Assembly (NCBI GenBank): GCA_947166565.1
Contig: CAMVEL010000005.1
Coordinates: 1-64,000 of the forward strand
Source: an uncultured Erysipelotrichaceae bacterium
Lineage (GTDB): Bacteria > Bacillota_I > Bacilli_A > RFN20 > CAG-826
Direction of reading: 5' to 3'
DNA length: 64,000 nucleotides
Shown here: positions 1-8,892 of the stretch, piece after piece
Layout of the letters: each line of letters begins with the position of its first letter
Position numbering within the stretch: position 1 is the stretch's first letter
The notes under the pieces: generated by a model
What the model was told of the DNA's origin: nothing
What the model saw: the letters and a program-made list of their open reading frames with translations, nothing else
Database searches by the model: none
Made by a program: the position numbers and the translations under genes

Positions 1-10
1 TCTAAAACGC

Positions 11-43
11 AAACTAAAAGGGGCTTAGTCACCTTTTAGGTTT
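11..43 (-). terminator. Possible terminator of the sugar-uptake operon
   Basis: On the minus strand, just after the small membrane protein gene, CTAAAAGG and CCTTTTAG form an 8-bp stem around a loop of about 10 nt, followed by a T-rich stretch. The stem is AT-rich, so this is only a moderate candidate. Confidence 0.45.
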
Positions 44-69
44 CTTAACAGCCCCAATTATCGAAATGA

Positions 70-393
70 TTATTGTCCAGCTTCGGCGGCTTTTTCCTCG
101 GCTTCTTTGAACTTGTCGCTAACGGCAAGCCCAACGCCGACGGAAGCAAGGGCCAAAATGGATGAGACGTAGGAAATGACGGCGCAGACGGTATAGGAAA
201 CATTGATACCCGCTTGTTGGGCCCGAAGTTGCTCCAATTCAGGATCTCCGGCGCTTAAGCCCGCGATCTTTACGCTAAGGTCGTTGAAAGTGGCTTTGAA
301 TGAGTCGCCGACCACGAAGAACGTGATGAATAACGCGATAAAGAGGGCGACGCAGGCAAACATGACAATCGTTGCAATTTTCGATTTCTTCAT
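70..393 (-). CDS. Small two-segment membrane protein, last gene of sugar ABC operon
   Basis: This is a 107-residue protein of unknown function. It has a hydrophobic N-terminal segment (about residues 8-28), a polar middle part (about 30-65) and a second hydrophobic segment (about 66-92), then a charged Lys/Glu/Ala-rich tail. The topology suggests a small membrane protein with one short outside loop. It starts 15 bp after the stop of the ATPase gene and is read in the same direction, so it is probably co-transcribed with the sugar transporter. Nothing in the sequence shows whether it takes part in transport. I do not recognise the family. Confidence 0.65.
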   Translation of the reverse strand: MKKSKIATIVMFACVALFIALFITFFVVGDSFKATFNDLSVKIAGLSAGDPELEQLRAQQAGINVSYTVCAVISYVSSILALASVGVGLAVSDKFKEAEEKAAEAGQ

Positions 394-408
394 GTTGATT
401 GCCTCCGT

Positions 409-1674
409 TTAGCTAGCCATCGACGCTTCCGCTTCCTCGCCAGGACCGTATAGAAGGTTGGTCTTGAGTTTTCCCGCATCGGCGGTGAAGAAATGCATGA
501 CCTTTCCTTCCGCACCAAGGTAGATTTCCTTGCCCGGAATGAGTTCGGCGCGTTGCTGCTCCGTGAGATTGACGGTTGGGATGCGAACGATGAGTTTCTT
601 CCTTCCGCCAGCGAGGAATTCCTTGTCTTCGGCATAAGCCGGATTCTTGGCTTCTTCTTCGCTCAATGAACCAAAGGTTCCTTCAGGAACTTCTGGGGTA
701 AGAACGTGGAGATGGAGCTCGGAGCCCATCATTTCGTTGACCTGGATCTCGCAGGGGATAAGTCCTTCGCCCGGTTTGTCGGAGAAGGTCATATGCTCTG
801 GACGGATGCCAAGGATAACGGTGCGGGAATCGATGCCCTTATCGGCAAGTTCTTTGGCTTTTTCACCCTTGATTGGGAGTTTTCCACCAAAGGCCTCGAC
901 ATAATACTCGCCGCCTCTGTGTTCGAGTCTAGCGAGGAAGGTGTTCATCTTCGGGGCACCGATGAATTCGGCGACGAAGAGGTTGCCTGGACGGTCGAAG
1001 ACCTCAACAGGAGTACCGACTTGCATGATGAAGCCGTCTTTCATGATGACGATCCTATCGCCGAGGGTCATAGCTTCAGTCTGGTCATGAGTGACGTAGA
1101 TGAAGGTGGTTTGGATCCTCTTGCGGAGAAGGATGATCTCGGCACGCATCTGGTTACGGAGTTTGGCGTCGAGGTTGGAAAGAGGCTCGTCCATGCAGAA
1201 GACCTTGGAGTCACGGACCATGGCGCGACCGATCGCGACACGCTGACGCTGACCACCGGAGAGGTTCTTCGGCTTACGGGTGAGGTATTGAGTGATGCCG
1301 AGGATCTTCGCGGCTTCGGTGACGCGCTGATAGATCTCGTCGTTGCTCATCTTTGGATGCTTCAACAAACGAAGCGGGAAGGCCATGTTCTCGTAAACCG
1401 TGAGGTGTGGATAGAGAGCATAGTTCTGGAAGACCATCGAGACGTTGCGGTCTTTTGGTTGGAGGTCGTTGACGACGACGCCATCGATCTCGACCGTACC
1501 TTCGGAGATGTCCTCAAGGCCGGCGATCATACGGAGGGTTGTGGATTTACCGCAGCCGGAAGGACCGACTAAGACGATGAATTCCTTATCTTTGATGGAG
1601 AGGTTGAAGTCATGGACGGCAACAACGCCGCCATTGTAGATTTTCTTTACGTTTTTTAAGACAACAGTAGCCAT
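409..1674 (-). CDS. msmK: Sugar ABC transporter ATP-binding protein (MsmK/UgpC/MalK type)
   Basis: This is the cytoplasmic ATPase that powers carbohydrate uptake through the adjacent MalF/MalG-type permeases. The 421-residue protein has Walker A GPSGCGKST at 37-45, the Q-loop near Q83, the signature LSGGQ at 138-142 and Walker B ending in MDEP near 161-164. A C-terminal regulatory region (about 240-400) with the PEHMTF-type OB/TOBE motif is typical of the MalK/UgpC/MsmK group. Such ATPases often serve several sugar transporters in Gram-positive bacteria. The gene lies 20 bp after malG. The family call is secure, but the exact sugar is inferred from the neighbouring amylase. Confidence 0.93.
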   Translation of the reverse strand: MATVVLKNVKKIYNGGVVAVHDFNLSIKDKEFIVLVGPSGCGKSTTLRMIAGLEDISEGTVEIDGVVVNDLQPKDRNVSMVFQNYALYPHLTVYENMAFPLRLLKHPKMSNDEIYQRVTEAAKILGITQYLTRKPKNLSGGQRQRVAIGRAMVRDSKVFCMDEPLSNLDAKLRNQMRAEIILLRKRIQTTFIYVTHDQTEAMTLGDRIVIMKDGFIMQVGTPVEVFDRPGNLFVAEFIGAPKMNTFLARLEHRGGEYYVEAFGGKLPIKGEKAKELADKGIDSRTVILGIRPEHMTFSDKPGEGLIPCEIQVNEMMGSELHLHVLTPEVPEGTFGSLSEEEAKNPAYAEDKEFLAGGRKKLIVRIPTVNLTEQQRAELIPGKEIYLGAEGKVMHFFTADAGKLKTNLLYGPGEEAEASMAS

Positions 1675-1694
1675 TGGTAAGCTCCTTTCTTTGA

Positions 1695-2609
1695 TTAACC
1701 TTTAACGGCACCGCCCGTGACGCCTTCAACGTAGTAACGCTGGAGCATCAAGAACAACGTGATGACTGGGATAGAGACGACTACACCACCAGCGCAGAAA
1801 TGCGTGTAGTGGTAAGGAATCTGTTCCTTGGTGAGCCATTGGAACAAACCGACGGCCACGTTATAGCCTTGCGGGTTGCCGAAGGCGATATAGGAAGCAA
1901 ATACGTAGTCACCCCACGGACCCATGAAGGCGGTGAGGAGGGCGTAGATGACGATTGGCTTAGCAAGGGGGAGGATAACCTTAACGAATACCTGCGCCCT
2001 TGTCGCGCCGTCGATCATCGCGGCCTCGTCAAGAGATTTGGAAACGGTGTCGAAGAAGCCTTTGATGACATAGTAGCCCATACCGGAGGAGGCGATACCG
2101 ACGATGATTAAGCCGGGGACCGCATTTGCTTGGGTAAGGCCAAGGTCCTTCAAGACGTTATAGAGAATGATCATCGTGAGGAAGCCAGGGAACATGCCCA
2201 AGATGAGCATGAGGTTCATGAGTTTCTTCCTCATTTTGAAGCGGAAGCGCGAGAGGACATAAGCCATCGCAAGTTGCATGGCGGTTTGTCCTATACATAG
2301 CGATAACGCGATGATGAAGGTGTTGAAGTACCACCTATTGAAGTCCGCGTTCGCGGAGAATAGGTAGACGTAGTTATCAAATCCGAATTTGCTCGGGATG
2401 ATGCTCGCGCTCCAACCTGTGCCCGCAGTTTCGAATGACTGGAGGACAAGGAAGACGAATGGCGTGATCCAGATGATGGAGATCAACACGAGTCCGATAT
2501 AGGAGAACGTGTTGCCGATACGGCGACGGGCCTTTAGACCCATGCCGTGCTTTTGGTTGCCTCTTTCTAACTTTTCCATTGGGGATTCTTGGTTCTTATT
2601 GTTTTCCAT
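1695..2609 (-). CDS. malG: Maltodextrin-type ABC permease, MalG-like
   Basis: This 304-residue inner-membrane permease has about six transmembrane segments. The EAA loop that docks on the ATPase is visible as EAAMIDGATRAQVFVKVILP near residues 190-210. The N-terminus begins with about 35 polar residues and then a hydrophobic segment ending in the ITPFVFLVLQS-like motif found in MalG proteins. It follows malF by 14 bp and precedes the ATPase gene, giving the standard order binding protein, MalF, MalG, ATPase. The partner is the MalF-like protein encoded upstream. Maltodextrin as substrate is an inference from the amylase gene behind the operon promoter. Confidence 0.92.
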   Translation of the reverse strand: MENNKNQESPMEKLERGNQKHGMGLKARRRIGNTFSYIGLVLISIIWITPFVFLVLQSFETAGTGWSASIIPSKFGFDNYVYLFSANADFNRWYFNTFIIALSLCIGQTAMQLAMAYVLSRFRFKMRKKLMNLMLILGMFPGFLTMIILYNVLKDLGLTQANAVPGLIIVGIASSGMGYYVIKGFFDTVSKSLDEAAMIDGATRAQVFVKVILPLAKPIVIYALLTAFMGPWGDYVFASYIAFGNPQGYNVAVGLFQWLTKEQIPYHYTHFCAGGVVVSIPVITLFLMLQRYYVEGVTGGAVKG

Positions 2610-2623
2610 AATCCATTACCTCC

Positions 2624-4144
2624 TCAGGAGAAGTCTTCCTCATTCCTCGTGGAAGGAATGATGTTATAGACAACGACGGAAATGAGCGCGACCACCAAGA
2701 AGACCATGATACCGATAACTGAGGCAAGCGCGTAGTTGCTGTCGTCGACGGTCATGCTGTAAAGCCAGGTGATGAGCAAGTTGGATTGACCGGCGGACTG
2801 GTAGAGACGTCCGGTTTTCGGACCGCCGCCAGTCAGCAAGTAGATGACGTTGAAGTTATTCATGTTACCCGTGAAGGATGTTAACAGGTACGGGCCCGTT
2901 ACGAACAACATATAAGGTAAGGTAATCTTCATATATTGCTGCATGGGGTTCGCGCCGTCGATCTTCGCGGATTCGTAAAGGTCGGCAGGGATGTTCATCA
3001 AAATACCGGTGACCATCAACATAAGATAGGGGATACCAATCCAGATGTTGATGACGATGACGGTGATTTTGGCCCACATCGGGTCGGTCCAGAATGGGAG
3101 TGGCCTATCGATCCAGCCCCAATCCATAAAGGCTTTGTTGACGATACCGTTCTCACCGAACATCTTGGAGATGTAAAGCAAGGAGATGAATTGCGGGATC
3201 GTAACGGTCAAGACGAGGATAGTACGCCATCCCTTCTTGAATTTGATACCTTTCTTGTTGATAAGAAGGGCAACCAACATTCCAAGGAAGTAGTTGGTGA
3301 AGGTCGCGAAGAACGCCCAGATGAGGGTCCAAACGAGGATCTCACCAAACGTCGCCGCGAAGCTTGTGCTACCGCTGGTCCAATTGAATAACTGACCGAA
3401 GTTATCAAAACCAACCCAGTTAAATAATTTGTATGGGGGCGTGTGATTGACGTCGTAGTTGGTAAAGGCGACGAGAATCATGAAGACGATCGGCATAATC
3501 GTGAAGACGACGATACCGATGGTTGGAAGTGAGAGGAGGGTCTTGTAGAACTCGCGGTCGACGAGGGCGCGTAAATCGTCCTTTGCGTAGCGGAGTTTCT
3601 TATTCTCCTCGTCAAGCTTCTCATTGACGCGGCATTGCTTGATATTGAGATACCAAGTATAGAGCAAGGCGACGATGAAGAAGACGGTCAAAACGCCATA
3701 AAGCAAGATTTTAAAGGAGTTGTCACCCTCAACAATAGTGGCCCAACCCTCTTCGCTTTCGACCTCTTCTGTCGGCCTCGTGCCTAAGGAGAAGAGCATT
3801 CCAAGCCAATAGCCTCCGGCGAAGACCATATAGAAGACGAATGCTGCTTCGAATAAAAGGAAAATGCACCCACGCATGATCTGCTTATGGGCGAAGTTCC
3901 CGGTTCCCATGACGAGGTATGATAGTTTTGTCCACCATTTCCCGTGGACGAAAGTAAGAACCAAATCACGGAAGAATCGGCCAATTCCGAAGAAGGCCTT
4001 TTTAAAGAACAATCCAATCGAGACGAACAAATGCACGAATCGACCGGGGAGACGACGGAAGAAGTTAACGAATTTGCGTCCGAATTTTTGGAACGGGTTC
4101 AATCGTAGCGCTTCAATGTCGGCCTCGGTAGGGACCATTGCCAT
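2624..4144 (-). CDS. malF: Maltodextrin-type ABC permease, MalF-like, with N-terminal extension
   Basis: This is the second permease subunit, 506 residues long. The EAA loop ESAKIDGANPMQQYMKITLP lies in the last third and marks the ATPase contact. Compared with about 290-residue permeases, it has an N-terminal extension of roughly 190 residues with extra hydrophobic segments (about 30-60, 90-120, 150-172) and a charged coiled stretch rich in Lys, Glu and Asn before the permease core. Long MalF proteins are known in both Gram-negative and Gram-positive maltose systems. The stop is 14 bp before malG. The gene is separated from malE by an intergenic hairpin that may set the ratio of binding protein to permease. 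Confidence 0.92.
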   Translation of the reverse strand: MAMVPTEADIEALRLNPFQKFGRKFVNFFRRLPGRFVHLFVSIGLFFKKAFFGIGRFFRDLVLTFVHGKWWTKLSYLVMGTGNFAHKQIMRGCIFLLFEAAFVFYMVFAGGYWLGMLFSLGTRPTEEVESEEGWATIVEGDNSFKILLYGVLTVFFIVALLYTWYLNIKQCRVNEKLDEENKKLRYAKDDLRALVDREFYKTLLSLPTIGIVVFTIMPIVFMILVAFTNYDVNHTPPYKLFNWVGFDNFGQLFNWTSGSTSFAATFGEILVWTLIWAFFATFTNYFLGMLVALLINKKGIKFKKGWRTILVLTVTIPQFISLLYISKMFGENGIVNKAFMDWGWIDRPLPFWTDPMWAKITVIVINIWIGIPYLMLMVTGILMNIPADLYESAKIDGANPMQQYMKITLPYMLFVTGPYLLTSFTGNMNNFNVIYLLTGGGPKTGRLYQSAGQSNLLITWLYSMTVDDSNYALASVIGIMVFLVVALISVVVYNIIPSTRNEEDFS

Positions 4145-4183
4145 GATTCTCTTCCTTTCTGCAACAATGTGCTTTTATGCAAA

Positions 4184-4213
4184 GCGGGCCAGCCAGCTAA
4201 CTGGCCAGCCCGC
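4184..4213 (-). promoter_or_regulatory. Intercistronic hairpin between malE and malF
   Basis: The 116-bp gap between the binding-protein gene and malF contains a GC-rich inverted repeat of 13-nt arms (4184-4196 and 4201-4213, two mismatched positions) with a 4-nt loop. It lacks a good U-run, so it looks like a processing or mRNA-stabilising hairpin or partial attenuator. Such hairpins are common after binding-protein genes, where they favour higher expression of the binding protein. Confidence 0.6.
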
Positions 4214-4260
4214 GTTACGCCAACTAAATTATCTTGAGGCTGGCGGATTTTGATTGAAAG

Positions 4261-5511
4261 TTATTTTTCATCGGTGCCTTTGAGCTCTTCGATGGCAGCG
4301 GCGTAGACAGTGAGGAGTCTCCTGTAATCAGCGTCAGCTGGATCTCCACTCTTGCGGAGGTCGATGGCATCTTTTGGAAGAGCACCGGCGAGGTCCCACC
4401 ATTTCTTCGGGAATTGGCCCTGTGGCTTGGAGTAGACGTTCTGAGCGGCAAGAGCAGCGATCTGAGGAGCGGCTTTGACGGTGTCAGAGGCGGCGACTTT
4501 CTTGTTGGATGGACCCCACTGGAGTTTCTCGAAGCGTTCGGCTTGTCCAGCTTCACCGGTGAGATAGTCGGCGATAGCATAGAGGAGCTTCACTTTCTTT
4601 TCGTCGGTCTGTGGCTTGACGCCAACGAACTTCATACCAGAGAAGGAAGCGGTGTGGATTTTTTGATCGCCAACGGTGAAGGTTGGGAGCTCGACGCAGC
4701 GGAGGTCGTCACCCCATTTTTCCTTCATGGCTTTGAAGTCCCAAGTACCAGAGACGAGGGCGGCGCAGTTATCACCGATTCCGCCAGCGGTGGAGTTGTC
4801 GACGACGACAGAGGAACCGAAGATGGTGGCCATTGCCTTTAAAGCCTTGACGCCATTGTCGGAATCATAGGTATCGGTGTAGTCGGTGAAGACACCATCT
4901 TTATCGGTTTCCCAAACGGAATCGCAGCCAGTGGCATAGAAGAATCCGAAATTATACCAAGCGGAGGTATAATTAAAGTCGACTTCGAGTTTGTCGGCTT
5001 CGGCTTTGGCGATGATCTTTTCCCATTCCTTGACATCGTCAGCACCGAGCTTGGAGGCATTGTAATAGAGGTAGTAGCCGTTATCGGAAGTGCATGGGAA
5101 GGCATAGACCTTATCACCAAGGCTCGCGGCTCTGACAGCGACTTCGCCGTTGTTGTTGATGATGTTCTCTTTGTATTTTCCACCGATGGAGGAGAGAGCC
5201 TGAGCGGTACGGAGGCTGGCGAGCTGGTCCTGAGCGAAGAAGTAGATGTCGGCACCGGCGGTGACGTCAGTGGTCATCTTGCTGGAAGCATCACCTTCAC
5301 CAACTGGGGCAACGGTGAGTTTGACTTTCTGGTCAAGTCCGGCGTCCTTAAGGAACTTCGCGACTTGGGAGGTGGTGAGAGCCTGGGCGGCTTCAGCGCA
5401 CCAAACGAGGATGTCACCTTCGTAGTCGAAGGTTTCGGCGGGGGCACCGCCACCGCAGCTGCTAAGAGCAAATAGCGCAGATGCGGCAAGAAGCAATGTT
5501 GCTTTTTTCAT
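4261..5511 (-). CDS. malE: Sugar-binding lipoprotein of ABC transporter (MalE-like)
   Basis: This 416-residue solute-binding protein is predicted to be anchored outside the membrane. The N-terminus MKKATLLLAASALFALSSC is a lipoprotein signal with lipobox LSSC at the cysteine, followed by a GGG linker. The body has the features of family-1 extracellular sugar-binding proteins (DILVWCAEA start, a central GTWDFKAM segment, and a C-terminal Gln/Lys-rich region). It is the first gene of the operon with malF, malG and the ATPase gene. The start is preceded by an AGGAG-like site in a purine-rich stretch. A cre-type operator overlaps the predicted promoter. The ligand is probably maltodextrin, by context. 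Confidence 0.92.
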   Translation of the reverse strand: MKKATLLLAASALFALSSCGGGAPAETFDYEGDILVWCAEAAQALTTSQVAKFLKDAGLDQKVKLTVAPVGEGDASSKMTTDVTAGADIYFFAQDQLASLRTAQALSSIGGKYKENIINNNGEVAVRAASLGDKVYAFPCTSDNGYYLYYNASKLGADDVKEWEKIIAKAEADKLEVDFNYTSAWYNFGFFYATGCDSVWETDKDGVFTDYTDTYDSDNGVKALKAMATIFGSSVVVDNSTAGGIGDNCAALVSGTWDFKAMKEKWGDDLRCVELPTFTVGDQKIHTASFSGMKFVGVKPQTDEKKVKLLYAIADYLTGEAGQAERFEKLQWGPSNKKVAASDTVKAAPQIAALAAQNVYSKPQGQFPKKWWDLAGALPKDAIDLRKSGDPADADYRRLLTVYAAAIEELKGTDEK

Positions 5512-5607
5512 GAATTATTTTTTCTCCTTTTTCTTTTTTGGTGGGCAAAGGAATCATGACGATCTCGCATGCCCACTTTTAATTCATTGCCGTAATTCTA
5601 AACCGCG

Positions 5608-5636
5608 TATTTAACCAAAACAATAGTTTTTTGTAA
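5608..5636 (-). promoter_or_regulatory. Predicted promoter of the malEFG operon
   Basis: Reading the minus strand, TTACAA (5631-5636) and TAAATA (5608-5613) are spaced by 17 nt and lie about 100 bp before malE. The -35 box is overlapped by the cre sequence at 5632-5645, so binding there would block RNA polymerase. Confidence 0.55.
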
Positions 5637-5645
5637 GCGCTTGCA
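5632..5645. promoter_or_regulatory. cre site / LacI-family operator
   Basis: TGTAAGCGCTTGCA matches the CcpA cre consensus TGWAARCGYTWNCW at every position and is nearly palindromic. It overlaps the -35 box of the malE promoter. It could be bound by CcpA (glucose repression) or by a local MalR-like LacI-family repressor, whose operators look alike. No regulator gene is in the window. Confidence 0.75.
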
Positions 5646-5684
5646 ATAACGAAAACCACGATTGAATCGATATTCCGTCAATGC

Positions 5685-5748
5685 AAAAAGCCACCTTATT
5701 AGGGAAAACGAGGTTGCATTTTCCGCATGCTTTTCAAGGTGGCTTTTT
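5685..5748 (-). terminator. Terminator of the amylase gene
   Basis: Arms AAAAAGCCACCTT (5685-5697) and AAGGTGGCTTTTT (5736-5748) are perfect inverted repeats, with a smaller nested GGAAAA/TTTTCC hairpin inside. On the minus strand the stem ends in a T-run. It lies just after the amylase stop and before the malE promoter. Confidence 0.75.
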
Positions 5749-5769
5749 ATATAGATATTCGGATTTTTC

Positions 5770-7392
5770 TTATGATTTTGCCAAAACAACCAAAGCGCCA
5801 GGCTCAAGGAAAAGCGTGCCGTTTTTGGCGGTGGATTTCCCACTGACAGATAGTTCTGCCACAGGTTTATAACCTTCCAAATGGGCAAAATTGTATTGGT
5901 AGGATTTTGTGGTAGATGGATTGATGACGAGATAAATCTCGGAAGTTTCCGTTTTCTTGGAGATGACGGCGATGACCGTATCGTCATCCATCTCTTTTTC
6001 GTCAATCAAAGCGGTGGTTCCGCGAGCGATTTCCGGGAATTGTTTCCTTAAGAGATTGACCTTTTTGACATGGGAGACGATGGAATTTGGATCGGCGAGC
6101 TGTGCTTTGACGGTTCCGTAAGGGTAGGTCGCCTCTTTATCGTAGGCGCATGATCCTGGCGGATCGTTCGTGACATAGGAATCGCCCCATTCGACATGAA
6201 GCCTCTTGTCTGGGTCTTCGTTGCCGTTAATCGGAACGGATTGCCCAGTCTCGTCCCCATAATAATTAAAGATAGCTCCAGGGAGGATGCCTAAAAGGGT
6301 ATGTCCGAACTTCGCGGCAAGGGCGTTGCTTCTGCCTCCGGTTGGGCCAACCAGGCGGACAGTGTCATGGTTTCCGATGAAATTCGCGGGGATTCCATTA
6401 GAAGCGGTCTTCCATTGTTGGGACATGCCTTTGGCGAGCTTGGACGCATCACGGGAAAGTATGACTGAAGGAATGGAATATAGTTCCGCCGCGGATTGAT
6501 TCATGAAATTGAAGAAGGAGTCGACCCCGGAATCCTGATATGTACGGTTTTCCGAGGAATTGCCCGACCAACTGCCTTCCCCAACGAGATAGCAATCGTC
6601 ATTGATGGCTTTGCATTCGTTGTTTAGCCAAGTCATGAATTCGAGATTCTTGTCCTTGCTGGAAGTGAAATAGGAGGTGACCGCGTCAAGGCGGAAGCCA
6701 TCGACTTTATGGTCGCCAAGCCAGAATTGGAATATACGCTTCAACTCATTTGCGAGATTTCCATCAGGATTATCGAGGACATCCTGCAAATTTAAGTCTG
6801 GCATGCCTGACCAGAATTGACCTTCATAGGCATATTTGTTGGAGCCTGGAACGGAATGCCAAGCGCCTCCCGCGGACCTTTCTTGGATGTTATAGAAGGA
6901 ATAATAGTAATTGGAGGTGTCCTCATCGACCCAGGCTTGACAGCATTTCTTAAACCATTCATGGGAATTGGAGGTATGGTTGACCGCCAAATCGAGGATG
7001 ACCTTGATGCCTTTTTCGTGGGCTTTGGCCACCAAGGAATCAAAATCCTCGAGGCTGCCGAATTGCGGATCGATGCTGAAATAATCGGTCGCGTCATATT
7101 TATGATATGTGGGGGAAGGGAAGATCGGGGTCATCCAAATGCCCGTGTAATTTAAATTGGCTAGATAATCGAGCTTATCCTCAATGCCTTTCAAATCACC
7201 GATTTTATCGCCGTTGGAATCGGCGAAGGAATAGGGGACTATTTCATAGAAGGTCCGATAATTGTCGTCGTTCTCCCTAAGTGGAAGATCATCGCCTCCG
7301 ATTGGGTCTCCGGAAGTTGGGGCGCCTCCTCCGCAAGCGGACAGAGAAAGGACGAGCAAGAAGGGAAAGCAAAGTAATTGTTTACGTCTCAT
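5770..7392 (-). CDS. Secreted alpha-amylase family (GH13) lipoprotein
   Basis: This enzyme hydrolyses alpha-glucans outside the cell and would feed maltodextrins to the neighbouring transporter. The 540-residue protein begins MRRKQLLCFPFLL and has lipobox LSAC followed by GGG. All four GH13 conserved regions are present: DLAVNH (region I), GFRLDAV with the nucleophile Asp (II), VGEGSW with the acid/base Glu (III) and FIGNHD (IV). A C-terminal beta domain follows. An ATG 21 nt upstream is in frame but sits inside the TATAAT -10 box (7412-7417), while the chosen ATG has GAGG 8 nt before it, so I prefer the inner start. Precise specificity (amylase, neopullulanase or oligo-1,6-glucosidase) cannot be read by eye. 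Confidence 0.9.
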   Translation of the reverse strand: MRRKQLLCFPFLLVLSLSACGGGAPTSGDPIGGDDLPLRENDDNYRTFYEIVPYSFADSNGDKIGDLKGIEDKLDYLANLNYTGIWMTPIFPSPTYHKYDATDYFSIDPQFGSLEDFDSLVAKAHEKGIKVILDLAVNHTSNSHEWFKKCCQAWVDEDTSNYYYSFYNIQERSAGGAWHSVPGSNKYAYEGQFWSGMPDLNLQDVLDNPDGNLANELKRIFQFWLGDHKVDGFRLDAVTSYFTSSKDKNLEFMTWLNNECKAINDDCYLVGEGSWSGNSSENRTYQDSGVDSFFNFMNQSAAELYSIPSVILSRDASKLAKGMSQQWKTASNGIPANFIGNHDTVRLVGPTGGRSNALAAKFGHTLLGILPGAIFNYYGDETGQSVPINGNEDPDKRLHVEWGDSYVTNDPPGSCAYDKEATYPYGTVKAQLADPNSIVSHVKKVNLLRKQFPEIARGTTALIDEKEMDDDTVIAVISKKTETSEIYLVINPSTTKSYQYNFAHLEGYKPVAELSVSGKSTAKNGTLFLEPGALVVLAKS

Positions 7393-7631
7393 GTGTTTTA
7401 CCTCGCCTTCCATTATATCTTTTCGGAGCCTTTATAAAAAAGCGGAAAAATTTGAGTTTACAAAGGATAATAATGAGGACTACTATAAAAACCAAATAAG
7501 GAGTCGACAATATTATGGTCATGACTGAATTGTTTTTCCTAGCGGGGTATCTATTATCTTTTGCCCAAAGCCCTAATAACGAGTCAAATGCAAAGCTTAA
7601 TTTAATATAAAAAGGGAGGGATCGTTGGAAT

Positions 7632-8201
7632 ATGGAAAGAAATCTTTGGTTAATCGCCTCTATGGTGCTTTTGCTAATTCCTTCATGTGGTCAATCCTCT
7701 TCGCCTTCATCTACCCGGAGTTTTCCAGAAGAGATAGTTGAAGAAGAAATCGATGCCATAATGGGAAACTATTCTTTTTCAGCAAAATACAATTGGTACG
7801 TTAAAAATCCTCAATGTAACCCAACCGACCTCCTTTTTGAAAAAGATGATTTATTTACCCTAAATCTAGGCGAAAACAGTTATAAGGGTTCCTTCGATTT
7901 AGTTAGGGCGACTCAAAAAGAAGCCGCTAAGGGAGGAAATTACATTACTGTTTATGACGACGAATACGCTTTGGTTTATCGAGTGACTTTTTCGCCAATC
8001 CACGAAACTATCCCCAGTCCAATAAACCTCATTTTTAAAGAAAATGACGAACAGGGCACCTTCATTTATCGTTGGTTAAAAACTACGCCAGACTATTCTC
8101 ATATCAAAGGAACAATTTGCCTAGTGCGCCATGGTTATAGTAGCTACGACCCAGATACCGAAGAAATCTCTTCTACGGAGGTCTCGTTCGACAAGGACTA
8201 A
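7632..8201 (+). CDS. Small lipoprotein of unknown function
   Basis: This is a 189-residue protein with a lipoprotein signal: a hydrophobic stretch MVLLLIPSC gives the lipobox and is followed by a Ser/Pro-rich linker (about 20-32). The mature part is rich in aromatic and acidic residues (YNWYVKNPQ, YDDEYALVYRV) and looks like a beta-rich secreted domain. I do not recognise a family. A GGGAGG stretch stands 12 nt before the start, farther than usual. The codon use is more AT-rich than in neighbours, which may mean a recently acquired or poorly expressed gene. Its stop is followed by about 180 bp without a gene that holds the promoter of the next gene. Confidence 0.65.
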   Translation: MERNLWLIASMVLLLIPSCGQSSSPSSTRSFPEEIVEEEIDAIMGNYSFSAKYNWYVKNPQCNPTDLLFEKDDLFTLNLGENSYKGSFDLVRATQKEAAKGGNYITVYDDEYALVYRVTFSPIHETIPSPINLIFKENDEQGTFIYRWLKTTPDYSHIKGTICLVRHGYSSYDPDTEEISSTEVSFDKD

Positions 8202-8342
8202 CAAAGAATTGAGAGATATAACGCAAAATAGGCGATGCATTACATAGTTTTTGATGTGAAACGCCTTTATTTTGGAGGGCATAGAAATCTGAGGCCCCGA
8301 TAGTTCAAACGGTTGTTTTTCAAAGGATAATTGCTTGTTGCC

Positions 8343-8370
8343 TTGCTTAAATAGGGCCCTTTTCTTTAAT
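8343..8370 (+). promoter_or_regulatory. Promoter of the CBS-domain gene, leaderless type
   Basis: TTGCTT (8343-8348) and TTTAAT (8365-8370) are 16 nt apart. The ATG follows only 8 nt after the -10 box, with no Shine-Dalgarno sequence between them. Confidence 0.55.
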
Positions 8371-8378
8371 CTATAGAC

Positions 8379-8804
8379 ATGAAACGCAAGGACCCCAAAA
8401 GCATCTTTGAGATGCTGACGCCAAAGGCTTTGACATTTTATTTGGAAAAAGGCATGACCGTCCGTCAGGCCATGGAAAAATTCGACGCCCATAAGTTTTC
8501 GGTTGTCCCTATCCTTTCAGAAGAAGGGGATTACATAACCACGGTTTCGGAAGGGGATTTGTTACGCTTCATCAAAAACGATTGCAGTTTCGATATGGCT
8601 AGAGCCAACTCAACCGGCATTATGAAGATAGAGCATTACCGTCCATATTCCGCGGTCAGCGCCACAGTTTCCTTTGATGAGCTCTTCTTTTTGATGCTAT
8701 CCCAAAACTTCGTCCCGGTCCTCGATGACCGCGGCAAATTCATCGGAATCATTAAAAGGAGCGAGGTTTTCAAATATCTCAGGAAGAAAGCCTCCACAAA
8801 ATAG
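8379..8804 (+). CDS. CBS-domain pair protein
   Basis: This 141-residue cytoplasmic protein consists almost entirely of two CBS motifs, about residues 10-65 and 78-138. The motif signs are GMTVRQAMEKF, FSVVPILSEEGDYITTVSEGDLLRFI and the second half FVPVLDDRGKFIGIIKRSEVFKYL. Stand-alone CBS pairs bind adenine nucleotides or other ligands and act as sensors for partner proteins. No partner is fused here, so the role is unknown. The next gene, an ABC exporter, starts 88 bp downstream with its own Shine-Dalgarno sequence. The start codon lies very close to a predicted -10 box. Confidence 0.85.
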   Translation: MKRKDPKSIFEMLTPKALTFYLEKGMTVRQAMEKFDAHKFSVVPILSEEGDYITTVSEGDLLRFIKNDCSFDMARANSTGIMKIEHYRPYSAVSATVSFDELFFLMLSQNFVPVLDDRGKFIGIIKRSEVFKYLRKKASTK

Positions 8805-8892
8805 TTATGACGCTTTCTTAAGAAAGTGTATTGTCTTTTTCCTGTTTTGACCGCAAACTTTTTTCCGCTGGAAAAATCAGCAGGAGAAAAAG

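Noticed and set aside
706-1572. Long rightward open frame of 288 codons opposite the transporter ATPase gene
   Set aside because: It is the mirror of a well-conserved ABC ATPase gene, has no ribosome-binding site and encodes an Asp/Glu/Val-rich chain typical of antisense frames in this codon bias.
7393-7413. Upstream ATG for the amylase gene
   Set aside because: The ATG is part of the TATAAT box; a start there would add seven residues before the lipoprotein signal.
8121-8492. Leftward open frame across the lipoprotein/CBS gene gap
   Set aside because: It overlaps the ends of two supported rightward genes and a good rightward promoter, and has no ribosome-binding site.
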